Program-made: the position numbers and the translations under genes
Source of the DNA: Crocinitomicaceae bacterium
Lineage (GTDB): Bacteria > Bacteroidota > Bacteroidia > Flavobacteriales_D > Crocinitomicaceae
Direction: 5' to 3'
NCBI GenBank assembly: GCA_020832365.1
Contig: JAFIEX010000007.1
Coordinates: forward strand, 1 to 41,385
Length of the DNA: 41,385 bases
In this document: positions 7,387 through 14,986 of the stretch, in pieces
Layout: each line of letters starts with the position of its first letter
Position numbering within the stretch: position 1 is the stretch's first letter
The notes under the pieces: model-generated
What the model was told of the DNA's origin: nothing
Databases searched by the model: none
Seen by the model: the letters and a program-made list of their open reading frames with translations, nothing else

Positions 7387-9804
7387 ATGAAATTTATTTT
7401 TTTAGTAGCCTTTTTGTGCGCAGGGTTTTCTGTTTATGCGCAGGAGGTGAAAATAGTTGATGAGCGCAATCAGCCGCTGGAAATGGTGGAATTGCGCTCC
7501 AAACAAATCAAAGTTTCTTTATTTACAGATGCGCAAGGAAAAGTTAACATTCAATCGCTGAAAAACGCGAAGGATATTCAAATCATTCTGTTTGGGTATC
7601 AAACGAAAACGCTTTCATACCGAGAATTGGAACAAGAACAGTTTCAAATTCGACTGAGTGAAGATGTTTTTGCGCAGGATGAGTTTGTGGTTTCAGCGAC
7701 GCGTTGGAAGCAATCCAAACGGAATGTACCCAACAAAATCACTTCCATTTCCCCCAAAGAAGTAGCCTTACAAAATCCTCAAACAACAGCGGATCTATTG
7801 GCAACCTCTGGCGAGGTGTTCATCCAAAAAAGTCAACAAGGAGGTGGAAGCCCAATGATTCGTGGTTTTGCTACTAATCGTTTACTTTATACGGTAGATG
7901 GTGTTCGAATGAACAATGCGATTTTCCGAGGGGGAAACATACAGAATGTGATTTCACTTGATCCTTTTGCGATTGAAAACACAGAGATTTTTTTTGGTCC
8001 TGGTTCTGTCGTTTATGGAAGCGATGCCATTGGTGGTGTAATGGCATTTCAAACCTTGTCTCCACGTTTTTCAGAGGGGGATTCTATTCTGTTTTCTGGA
8101 AATGCCGTGGTGCGACATGCTACAGCAAACAATGAACTAACTGGACATGGGAATTTTGCTATTGCCAATACGAATTGGGCGAGTGTTTCTTCTTTTTCTT
8201 ATCACCGTTTTGGTGATTTGCGCATGGGAGAAAACAATACACCGCAAGATTATCGAAAACCATTTTTAGTAGAACGAATCAATGATCAAGATACTGTATT
8301 GGAAAATCCAGATCCCTATTTACAAGACCCAACGGGATACGATCAGTTTAATGTGATGCAAAAAGTAAGTTATCAATCCAATGCCAACTGGTCCATCGAC
8401 TATGGTTTTCATTATTCTGAAACTTCAGAATATAGTCGTTTTGATCGCTTGATGGAACGTGACAATAACGGAACACCAAGAAGTGCTGTTTGGAATTACG
8501 GACCTCAAATTTGGATGATGCACAACTTGCGCTTTGACCATAAAAATGTGAGTGGAAAAGGGTTTTATGACGACCTCAACATCCGATTGGCTTATCAATA
8601 TTTCGAGGAAAGTCGCATCGACAGGCGGTTCAATCATCATCGTTTACGGACACAGCTTGAGCAGTTAGATGCTTATTCTTTAAATGTAGATTTTGAAAAA
8701 GAACTCAATGCACGTAATCAATTGTTTTATGGGTTGGAAGGCTTAAGAAATGATGTCCGCTCTGAAGGAACAGCTATTGATATTCGTGATAACACCCCCA
8801 TGACCGTTTCAAATCGTTATCCGCAAGCCAATTGGAACAGTGTTGCGGCTTATGTAAACAATCAATTTGCATGGACAGAAAAACTGCGTTTACAAGGTGG
8901 GGTGCGTTACAGTCAGTTTTTGATTGATGCTGATTTTTCAGAACACTTGGCCTTATTTCCATTTGATTTTGCGGACAGTCGCGTGCATAACAATGCCTTA
9001 AATGGAAGTATTGGAGTCGTTTATATGCCCACAAAAAAATGGTTTTTGAGTAGCAATATTTCCACTGGTTTTCGGGCGCCAAATGTGGATGATGTGGGAA
9101 AGATTTTTGATTTTCAAGTGGGTGATGTAACCGTGCCCAATACGAACTTAGGAGCTGAGTACGCATACAACTTCGAAGCTACTGCATCACGCATTTTCGG
9201 TCAGAAAGTAAAACTAGATGTAACTGGCTTTTACACCTATTTAGATAATGCCATAGTACGAAGAACTTTTCAGATAGCAGGTCAAGACAGTATTTTATAT
9301 GACGGAGTAATGAGTCAAGTTTTTGCGTTGCAGAATGCAGCTTTTGCAGAGGTGTACGGGTTCAATGTCAATTTGGAGTGGAAAATAATGAAAAACCTCT
9401 CTTTGAATTCACGCTTCAACTATCAGTTGGGAATCGAAGAAATGGAAGATGGTTCGCAAACACGATCTCGACATGCGGCGCCTTGGTTTGGAGTTACACG
9501 TATTACGTATGCCACAAAAAAGCTTGACCTTCAACTCTATGCGATGTACAGCGGAGCAATTTCGGCAGAAAACCTCAACGAAGAGGAGCGACAAAAACCC
9601 TTTTTATATGCCCGCGATGAAAATGGCCATCCGTACTCACCTAGTTGGTACACCTTGAATTTTAAAGTGATGTATGCTGTAAGTAATCGTTTTTCAATTT
9701 CGGCAGGAATTGAGAACATTACAGATCAAGGATACCGCACGTATAGTTCAGGAATTGCTGCTTCGGGTAGGAATTTTATTGTTTCTCTGAGGGGAAGGTT
9801 ATAG
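7387..9804 (+). CDS. TonB-dependent receptor, hemoglobin/transferrin/lactoferrin-receptor type
   Basis: An 805-residue outer-membrane receptor. Residues 1-18 are a signal peptide (cleavage at VYA-QEV), 19-95 a short carboxypeptidase-regulatory-like domain, then a plug with MIRGFATNRLLYTVDGVRMN and FGPGSVVYGSDAIGGVM, then a barrel. The plug motifs match the TonB-dependent hemoglobin/transferrin/lactoferrin receptor family, so heme or iron uptake is the best guess, though Bacteroidota members are often loosely assigned. The C-terminus ends in Leu (VSLRGRL), not the usual Phe. It pairs with the preceding unknown protein. An inverted repeat lies 17 bases past the stop. Confidence 0.9.
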   Translation: MKFIFLVAFLCAGFSVYAQEVKIVDERNQPLEMVELRSKQIKVSLFTDAQGKVNIQSLKNAKDIQIILFGYQTKTLSYRELEQEQFQIRLSEDVFAQDEFVVSATRWKQSKRNVPNKITSISPKEVALQNPQTTADLLATSGEVFIQKSQQGGGSPMIRGFATNRLLYTVDGVRMNNAIFRGGNIQNVISLDPFAIENTEIFFGPGSVVYGSDAIGGVMAFQTLSPRFSEGDSILFSGNAVVRHATANNELTGHGNFAIANTNWASVSSFSYHRFGDLRMGENNTPQDYRKPFLVERINDQDTVLENPDPYLQDPTGYDQFNVMQKVSYQSNANWSIDYGFHYSETSEYSRFDRLMERDNNGTPRSAVWNYGPQIWMMHNLRFDHKNVSGKGFYDDLNIRLAYQYFEESRIDRRFNHHRLRTQLEQLDAYSLNVDFEKELNARNQLFYGLEGLRNDVRSEGTAIDIRDNTPMTVSNRYPQANWNSVAAYVNNQFAWTEKLRLQGGVRYSQFLIDADFSEHLALFPFDFADSRVHNNALNGSIGVVYMPTKKWFLSSNISTGFRAPNVDDVGKIFDFQVGDVTVPNTNLGAEYAYNFEATASRIFGQKVKLDVTGFYTYLDNAIVRRTFQIAGQDSILYDGVMSQVFALQNAAFAEVYGFNVNLEWKIMKNLSLNSRFNYQLGIEEMEDGSQTRSRHAAPWFGVTRITYATKKLDLQLYAMYSGAISAENLNEEERQKPFLYARDENGHPYSPSWYTLNFKVMYAVSNRFSISAGIENITDQGYRTYSSGIAASGRNFIVSLRGRL

Positions 9805-9820
9805 TATAGATTGTTTTATG

Positions 9821-9854
9821 AGCTTGTATGGGTATTTAAACACCTATACAAGCT
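9821..9854 (+). terminator. Inverted repeat, possible terminator after TonB receptor
   Basis: The arms agcttgtatgggt and acctatacaagct pair at 12 of 13 positions around an 8-base loop. There is no T-run after it, so it may end transcription weakly or protect the mRNA 3' end. Confidence 0.45.
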
Positions 9855-9993
9855 TACTTCGAAGAGATTCAACTTGTCGTTCACCTGGTGGAGCAATTAA
9901 AACTTAACCATAGAATTTGGACCCGATGATTACCTTTAAAATTAAATTTTTGCCTTTGTAACAAATGCAACACGTTTATTAGCAAAAAAAGAA

Positions 9994-10001
9994 TAATTTT
10001 G
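9994..10001 (+). promoter_or_regulatory. Candidate -7 box (TAATTTTG) for the DUF2892 gene
   Basis: Fits TAnnTTTG. It ends 7 bases before the ATG, which would give an almost leaderless mRNA. No clear -33 element at the expected distance. Confidence 0.35.
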
Positions 10002-10008
10002 CAACTGC

Positions 10009-10221
10009 ATGAAAAAGAATATTGGAACCCTAGAATCTATAGTAAGACTAACCATTACTGTTGTATTAACCGTTTTGTTTTTATTCAACATTTTTAATTT
10101 CGTCCTCAGTATGGTCTTGTTGTTAATTGGAGTCGCGTTATTAACTACAAGTTTGACGCAATTTAGTCCGATTTATCATCTGCTGGGTATTTCTACGCTC
10201 AACAACAAGCGAAAGGCCTAA
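10009..10221 (+). CDS. DUF2892 (YgaP-like) small inner-membrane protein
   Basis: A 70-residue protein with two hydrophobic segments (about 14-30 and 32-50). The start MKKNIGTLESIVRL and the later FSPIYHLLGIST follow the DUF2892 pattern. Usual members have a Cys in the 'CPLY' position; here it is Ser (SPIY). Family members are small membrane proteins, sometimes fused to rhodanese domains, with no settled role. The last 4 bases overlap the end of the convergent SDR gene. Confidence 0.8.
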   Translation: MKKNIGTLESIVRLTITVVLTVLFLFNIFNFVLSMVLLLIGVALLTTSLTQFSPIYHLLGISTLNNKRKA

Positions 10222-11240
10222 GCTAGTTTGCCTTTAATGGCATTTTCAATTGTTTTTTCTATAGTTTGGAATTCATAACCAAGTAGGTTTTTGATCTTAC
10301 TATTGTCGAAGCGTTTTACGTTGAAGGCGCTATGAGCAGAAGACTTGGTAATCACAGGGCTTGAAAAAGTTATCGCTGACCAAAACACTGCAATGCGCCA
10401 AGCAATACCTAATAGCCATTTTTGCACAGGGTATTTTGGTTTAGGTTTATCCAACTGTTCGGCAATTTTATCGAATAATTCTTTAAATGGAAGGTTATGA
10501 CCAACAACTAAAAAGCGCTGTTTAGAGATATTTCGATTAACTAATTCGACCATAATTTTGGCAACATCCCTTGCATCAACAAAAGCATTGGCGCCTGGGG
10601 AATAGAACTTCAAACCCTTTTTAATCGAATTGAATATCACCATCGAACTTTCTTCCCAATTTCCTGCTCCAATAATAACACTTGGGTTTACGATCACAGC
10701 ATTCAAGCCTTCCTCCATTCCTCGCCAAACTTCTTTTTCTGCACTGTACTTGGATAAAGCATAACCACTTGTTTTATCCGAATTCACCCAAAGACCATTC
10801 TCGTTGATTAACTCCTGTTCAGGAATATCCTTGTTACCAACTGCAGCAGTTGAACTCACATAACAAAAGTGTTTTACTTGATGATGGAGCGCAACATTAA
10901 CCATATTAGCAGTGCCCTCTCTGTTAATTTGAATCAATTTTGAAAAATCTTTACGTTGAAAAGAAACCATAGCTGCGCAGTGGTAAACAACGTCATGCCC
11001 CTTCATAAGTTCCGTTAACAGATGAACGTCCAATATATCACCTTTGACCCATTTTATTTTTTCAGAAAGTAGCTCATTCGCTGAGTTTGGACTGTAGTGT
11101 GCACAAATCTGGTCTAACCTTGTTTTTCTGCTTTCATTCCGAAACAAACAGGTGATTTGCTGAATTTGGTTATCTTTCAAAAGTTCCACTACTAAATGGC
11201 TTCCTACCAAACCAGATGCCCCAGTTACAAAGACTTTCAT
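10218..11240 (-). CDS. Extended SDR: NAD(P)-dependent epimerase/dehydratase or reductase
   Basis: A 340-residue extended short-chain dehydrogenase/reductase. The Rossmann motif TGASGLVGSH is at residues 6-15. YHCAAMVSF follows strand 4, the catalytic YALSK (YxxxK) is near residue 165, and NPSVIIGAG follows. The C-terminal substrate domain lacks features I can assign, so it may be a sugar epimerase, a dihydroflavonol-4-reductase-like enzyme or a sterol-type dehydrogenase. It is probably co-transcribed from arsC (16-base gap) and overlaps the convergent DUF2892 gene by 4 bases. Away from the polysaccharide block, so a role there is not implied. Confidence 0.85.
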   Translation of the reverse strand: MKVFVTGASGLVGSHLVVELLKDNQIQQITCLFRNESRKTRLDQICAHYSPNSANELLSEKIKWVKGDILDVHLLTELMKGHDVVYHCAAMVSFQRKDFSKLIQINREGTANMVNVALHHQVKHFCYVSSTAAVGNKDIPEQELINENGLWVNSDKTSGYALSKYSAEKEVWRGMEEGLNAVIVNPSVIIGAGNWEESSMVIFNSIKKGLKFYSPGANAFVDARDVAKIMVELVNRNISKQRFLVVGHNLPFKELFDKIAEQLDKPKPKYPVQKWLLGIAWRIAVFWSAITFSSPVITKSSAHSAFNVKRFDNSKIKNLLGYEFQTIEKTIENAIKGKLA

Positions 11241-11256
11241 GTTTCTATTGCCCTTT

Positions 11257-11595
11257 TTATACTATAGACAAAACATTTTCTGGTGGTCTACCAATAACTG
11301 CCTTATCCTTGTTTATTACTATAGGTCTTTCCATTAAGTTGGGATGCTCTAGCAAAACTAGAAGCCACTCTTGTTCAGATAGTTCTTTATCTTGGAACAT
11401 TTCTTTAAACAGTTTTTCTTTTTTTCTTAATAATGCAGAGGGTGCAACACCCAGTTTATTCAATATATCTTCCATTTCTGGAACACCCAGTGGCTCCTTC
11501 ATGTAGAGCACCTCCTCTGGATTAAACCCTCTTTCTTTTAAAATGTTCAGTGTTTCTCTACTTTTCGCGCATCGTGGGTTATGATAAATCTTCAT
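11257..11595 (-). CDS. arsC: Arsenate reductase, ArsC/Spx family (thioredoxin fold)
   Basis: A 112-residue protein. YHNPRCAKSRETL places the catalytic Cys at residue 9, and RPIV and IGRPPE near the C-terminus are the arginine-bearing motifs of glutaredoxin-type ArsC. The residue after the Cys is Ala where many relatives have Ser or Gly. The family reduces arsenate to arsenite with glutathione/glutaredoxin; many Bacteroidota copies are of unproven activity and no ars operon genes flank it. It sits 15 bases after mlaF and 16 before the SDR gene, probably in one transcript. Confidence 0.85.
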   Translation of the reverse strand: MKIYHNPRCAKSRETLNILKERGFNPEEVLYMKEPLGVPEMEDILNKLGVAPSALLRKKEKLFKEMFQDKELSEQEWLLVLLEHPNLMERPIVINKDKAVIGRPPENVLSIV

Positions 11596-11610
11596 AGTCT
11601 TCAGTTTAAA

Positions 11611-12375
11611 CTAAAATTCTTGTTTCAATTTCTCTTTTAGGTTTTTCATGAACTGTGAAGCATAAACGAAGTCATTAATTTCCTGGTTATCTGTTTTGAT
11701 GATTTCTTCTTTTGTGCCTGTCCACCAATTCATTCCTTTATAGAGAAACAATATGTTGTCTCCTATTTCAATTACACTATTCATGTCATGCGTAATTACG
11801 ATGGTAGTCATGTCATATTCGTAAGTGATTTCTTTGATCAAATTATCCACAACAATTGATGTGCTCGGGTCTAATCCTGAGTTGGGTTCATCACAAAACA
11901 AGTATTTTGGCTTCATGGCAATAGCTCTTGCGATGGCAATTCGTTTTTGCATACCACCACTGCACTCCGATGGAAAAAGTTTGTTTCTCCCGGAAAGATT
12001 TACCCTATCCAAACAGAAGTTCACACGATCAAGCATTTCTTTTTTAGACATATTGGTGAACATCTTCAATGGAAACATAACGTTTTCTTCTACAGTTAAC
12101 GAGTCAAACAGTGCAGAACCTTGGAAGAGCATCCCTATTTCTTTTCTGATTTCTTTTCGTTCTTTATTAGACATGACAGAAAAGTCTTCACCTTCATAGA
12201 GAATAGATCCATTATCCACTTCCATTAACCCAACAATACATTTCGTCATCACAGACTTTCCAGATCCTGACTGTCCAATAATTAAATTGACTTTTCCTCG
12301 TTGAAAATCTGCACTAAAGTCTTTTAAAACATGCAAATCACCAAAGGACTTATTGATATTTTTTATCTGAATCAT
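11611..12375 (-). CDS. mlaF: ABC transporter ATPase, MlaF type (phospholipid transport)
   Basis: A 254-residue ATPase. Walker A GQSGSGKS is at residues 34-41, the signature is SGGMQKR near 140, Walker B is YLFCDEPNSGLDP, and the switch His is in VITHD. Together with the MlaE permease 1 base upstream it forms the core of an Mla-type inner-membrane complex that moves phospholipids between membranes for outer-membrane asymmetry. The MlaD (MCE) subunit is not in the window; in Bacteroidota it is often encoded just after or elsewhere. Confidence 0.93.
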   Translation of the reverse strand: MIQIKNINKSFGDLHVLKDFSADFQRGKVNLIIGQSGSGKSVMTKCIVGLMEVDNGSILYEGEDFSVMSNKERKEIRKEIGMLFQGSALFDSLTVEENVMFPLKMFTNMSKKEMLDRVNFCLDRVNLSGRNKLFPSECSGGMQKRIAIARAIAMKPKYLFCDEPNSGLDPSTSIVVDNLIKEITYEYDMTTIVITHDMNSVIEIGDNILFLYKGMNWWTGTKEEIIKTDNQEINDFVYASQFMKNLKEKLKQEF

Positions 12376-12376
12376 C

Positions 12377-13117
12377 CTAGAACAACAATAATTGGGTCAA
12401 TACAAAGTTCATTAAGAGGATGCAAATACTACTCCATACAACCGCTTGTGTAGATGATTTTCCAACGTCAAGCGCTCCACCTTTGGTAAAGTAACCAAAA
12501 AAAGAAGAAACAGTGACAATGATAAATGCAAAGAAAGCTGTTTTGGTAAGTGCATAATAAATATCTCCCATTTCAAAGAAAGCGCGTATACCATATATGT
12601 ATTCATCATGAGAAGCAAGATTCGCAGACATCAGGGCAAAATACCCGCCTAAGATACTCAGACCCATTGAAATAATTATGAGAAAAGGGAAAAAGAACAC
12701 TGCTGCGATAACCTTTGGTAACACCAAAAAACTAAGCGAATTCACTCCCATAATTTCTAATGCGTCTATTTGCTCTGTTACTTTCATCGTGCCTATTTCT
12801 GAAGCGATATTAGAACCTACTTTTCCAGCAAGTATTAATGAAATAATGGTGGGTGAAAACTCAAGTATTGTGCTAGAACGAGTAATATAACCTATTGTGT
12901 ATTTAGGCAAAAAAGGACTATCCATATTTGAGGCCGTTTGCAAAGATATTACAGCTCCCATAAACACCGATAATATGGCGACAATTCCAATAGAGTTAAG
13001 CCCGATTGTTTCAATTTCTGTTAACGTTCGGGTATAATATATTTTCAACCGTTCAGGTCTTGCAAATACCGACCGTAACATGTTAAAATACTTACCAATG
13101 CTGTGAATATAATTCAT
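12377..13117 (-). CDS. mlaE: MlaE-family ABC permease
   Basis: A 246-residue membrane protein with about five to six hydrophobic segments. The conserved stretch GTMKVTEQIDALEIMGVNSL is the MlaE coupling-helix region; KVGSNIASEIG precedes it. It is the permease partner of the adjacent MlaF ATPase in retrograde or anterograde phospholipid transport. First gene of the probable unit mlaE-mlaF-arsC-SDR. A small hairpin (tttcgtt/aacgaaa, 13150-13169) lies in its upstream region, which is shared with the divergent SprT-like gene. Confidence 0.92.
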   Translation of the reverse strand: MNYIHSIGKYFNMLRSVFARPERLKIYYTRTLTEIETIGLNSIGIVAILSVFMGAVISLQTASNMDSPFLPKYTIGYITRSSTILEFSPTIISLILAGKVGSNIASEIGTMKVTEQIDALEIMGVNSLSFLVLPKVIAAVFFFPFLIIISMGLSILGGYFALMSANLASHDEYIYGIRAFFEMGDIYYALTKTAFFAFIIVTVSSFFGYFTKGGALDVGKSSTQAVVWSSICILLMNFVLTQLLLF

Positions 13118-13263
13118 CTAATTCCTTACTGTTAGCTTTTCCTTCTTAATTTCGTTCAAAATAACGAAAAATAATACAATTACTGCTAACTTAGTAGAGA
13201 TTTTTGTATGGATAGTACTTGTAATGCTTTATATGCAGCAACTGTTTAAATTTAATTATTATT

Positions 13264-13878
13264 GTGCTAACTAAAAAAGAACTTTCTGAACAATTAGCTT
13301 CATTTCTTCCGGCATGTGCTGTTGACTATGTCGTTTCTTTTTTCTTCACCTACAAGGTGAAATTTACAATTTCTAAATCAAGGAAAACAAAACACGGTGA
13401 TTATCGTGCCCCATATAATGGCTTACCGCATCAAATTAGCGTGAATGGTAGTTTAAACCAATATCATTTCTTAATTACTACGCTGCATGAATTTGCGCAT
13501 TTAATTACCTACGAAAAGTATGGTAGTAGTGTAAATGCCCATGGAAAAGAATGGAAAAACACTTTTAAGTCTTTATTGCTACCAATCTTAAAGATGAATG
13601 AAATTCCCTACGAGATTCGTTTGGCCTTATCAGAAGAGATTGACAATTTAAAAGCATCGACGTCTGGAAACACCAAGCTTTACAAAGCCATTAATGCATT
13701 TAACGCGCAGCATGTTTCATTGTTCTATTTAACAGACGTTCCTGTGGAGCAGCCTTTTATATTGAACGGTAAAACATTTAAAAAAGTAAAACTCCGAAGA
13801 ACTCGCTATCTTTGCACAGAGTTAAACACGAATCGATCTTATTTGATTCCAAAAATTGCCCTAGTTGAAGTCATATAA
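13264..13878 (+). CDS. SprT-like zinc metalloprotease-domain protein
   Basis: A 204-residue cytosolic protein with GTG start. HEFAH at residues 75-79 followed by HGKEW near 93 gives the SprT-like zinc-binding pattern (HExxH plus a downstream His). The C-terminal third (FKKVKLRRTRYLCTELNTNRSYLIPK) replaces the four-Cys zinc ribbon seen in some SprT/Spartan proteins. The family includes DNA-protein crosslink proteases; bacterial members are poorly characterised. It is 14 bases upstream of manC, so co-transcription is likely without implying shared function. Confidence 0.85.
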   Translation: MLTKKELSEQLASFLPACAVDYVVSFFFTYKVKFTISKSRKTKHGDYRAPYNGLPHQISVNGSLNQYHFLITTLHEFAHLITYEKYGSSVNAHGKEWKNTFKSLLLPILKMNEIPYEIRLALSEEIDNLKASTSGNTKLYKAINAFNAQHVSLFYLTDVPVEQPFILNGKTFKKVKLRRTRYLCTELNTNRSYLIPKIALVEVI

Positions 13879-13892
13879 AAACATTAATAAAT

Positions 13893-14951
13893 ATGGAAAA
13901 TAATTATGCTGTAATCATGGCGGGAGGCGTAGGAAGCAGGTTTTGGCCCCTTTCCACCGAGGAAAAACCAAAACAATTTCTGGATGTTCTGGGCATTGGC
14001 AAAACCCTCATTCAAATGACTTTTGAGCGCTTATTGAAAATTGCTCCTTCTGAACAAATTTACATACTAACCAATGAAAAATATGTAGATCTAATAAAAA
14101 AACAGTTGCCAGCTATTAGTGCAGACCAAATATTAACGGAGCCCATGCGCAAAAATACTGCTCCATGCATTACTTATGCCGCTGCCAAAATTCACCAACT
14201 CAATAGTAACGCTGCGATGATCGTGGCACCCTCTGACCACGTAATTATTAAGGAAGAGCGTTTTGCCTCTTTAGTTGAAAGGGGCTTAGAAGAGGCTAGA
14301 GAAAATGGTAGTATTGTAACCTTAGGAATTAAACCTACAAGACCAGACACTGGCTATGGTTATATTCAATTCTCGGATGACGAAGACGTTGTTGCGGGTC
14401 AAGTGAAAAAGGTGAAGCAATTTATGGAAAAGCCTAATAAATCATTGGCTGAAATATTTTTGAAGTCAGGGAATTATTTTTGGAACTCGGGCATATTCAT
14501 TTGGAAAACAAGAACCATTTTGGACGCCATAGCCAAGTTCAAGCCCTTATTGTTTGAACAGTTTTGTTCTAATCCCGCTGTTTTTTATACCCCTGCCGAG
14601 TATGCCTTTATTGCTGATGCATTCCAAAAGTGTGAAGACGTATCTATTGATTATGCGGTGTTGGAAAACGCGAAAAACGTATCTGTAGTTTTATCCGATT
14701 TTGATTGGTCAGACCTGGGAACTTGGAATAGTTTGTATGATTATAAAGAACCTAACCTGGATGCCAATGTTATATTTAGCAATGATAAAGTTCAGGTAAT
14801 CGACTCAAAAGATTGTTTAATCAATATTGAGGCTGGTTACGAAGCTATTGTGCAAGGATTAAATAATCATATTGTTGTTTTGTCTAACGGTAAACTACTT
14901 ATCCTTGATAAAGATAACGAGCAAAATTTAAAGAAATATTTACAGGCATAA
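13893..14951 (+). CDS. manC: Mannose-1-phosphate guanylyltransferase
   Basis: Makes GDP-mannose from mannose-1-phosphate and GTP in the cytoplasm. Evidence: the nucleotidyltransferase signature AGGVGSRFWPLS at residues 10-21, EEKPKQF just after, NTAPCI and APSDH, and FMEKP. At 352 residues it is the single-domain form with no fused C-terminal phosphomannose isomerase cupin. It faces the polysaccharide block across a shared terminator, so GDP-mannose is likely for that glycan or for other mannosylation. The SIS-type isomerase at 37233-38243 could provide mannose-6-phosphate. Confidence 0.95.
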   Translation: MENNYAVIMAGGVGSRFWPLSTEEKPKQFLDVLGIGKTLIQMTFERLLKIAPSEQIYILTNEKYVDLIKKQLPAISADQILTEPMRKNTAPCITYAAAKIHQLNSNAAMIVAPSDHVIIKEERFASLVERGLEEARENGSIVTLGIKPTRPDTGYGYIQFSDDEDVVAGQVKKVKQFMEKPNKSLAEIFLKSGNYFWNSGIFIWKTRTILDAIAKFKPLLFEQFCSNPAVFYTPAEYAFIADAFQKCEDVSIDYAVLENAKNVSVVLSDFDWSDLGTWNSLYDYKEPNLDANVIFSNDKVQVIDSKDCLINIEAGYEAIVQGLNNHIVVLSNGKLLILDKDNEQNLKKYLQA

Positions 14952-14979
14952 AAAAAACGGGACTAAGTCCCGTTTTTTT
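14951..14979. terminator. Bidirectional terminator between manC and wzc
   Basis: The stem ACGGGAC/GTCCCGT (loop taa) has seven A residues on the left and seven T residues on the right, so it can terminate transcription from both directions. It lies directly after the manC stop codon and 8 bases from the end of wzc. Confidence 0.92.
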
Positions 14980-14986
14980 GTTGGTA

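Noticed and set aside
8774-9166. Minus-strand open frame of 130 codons inside the TonB receptor gene
   Set aside because: It lies opposite a clearly coding receptor, has no recognisable motif and is rich in residues typical of antisense shadows.
11257-11595. An arsenic-resistance operon
   Set aside because: Only an ArsC-like gene is present, with no arsR, arsB or acr3 beside it.
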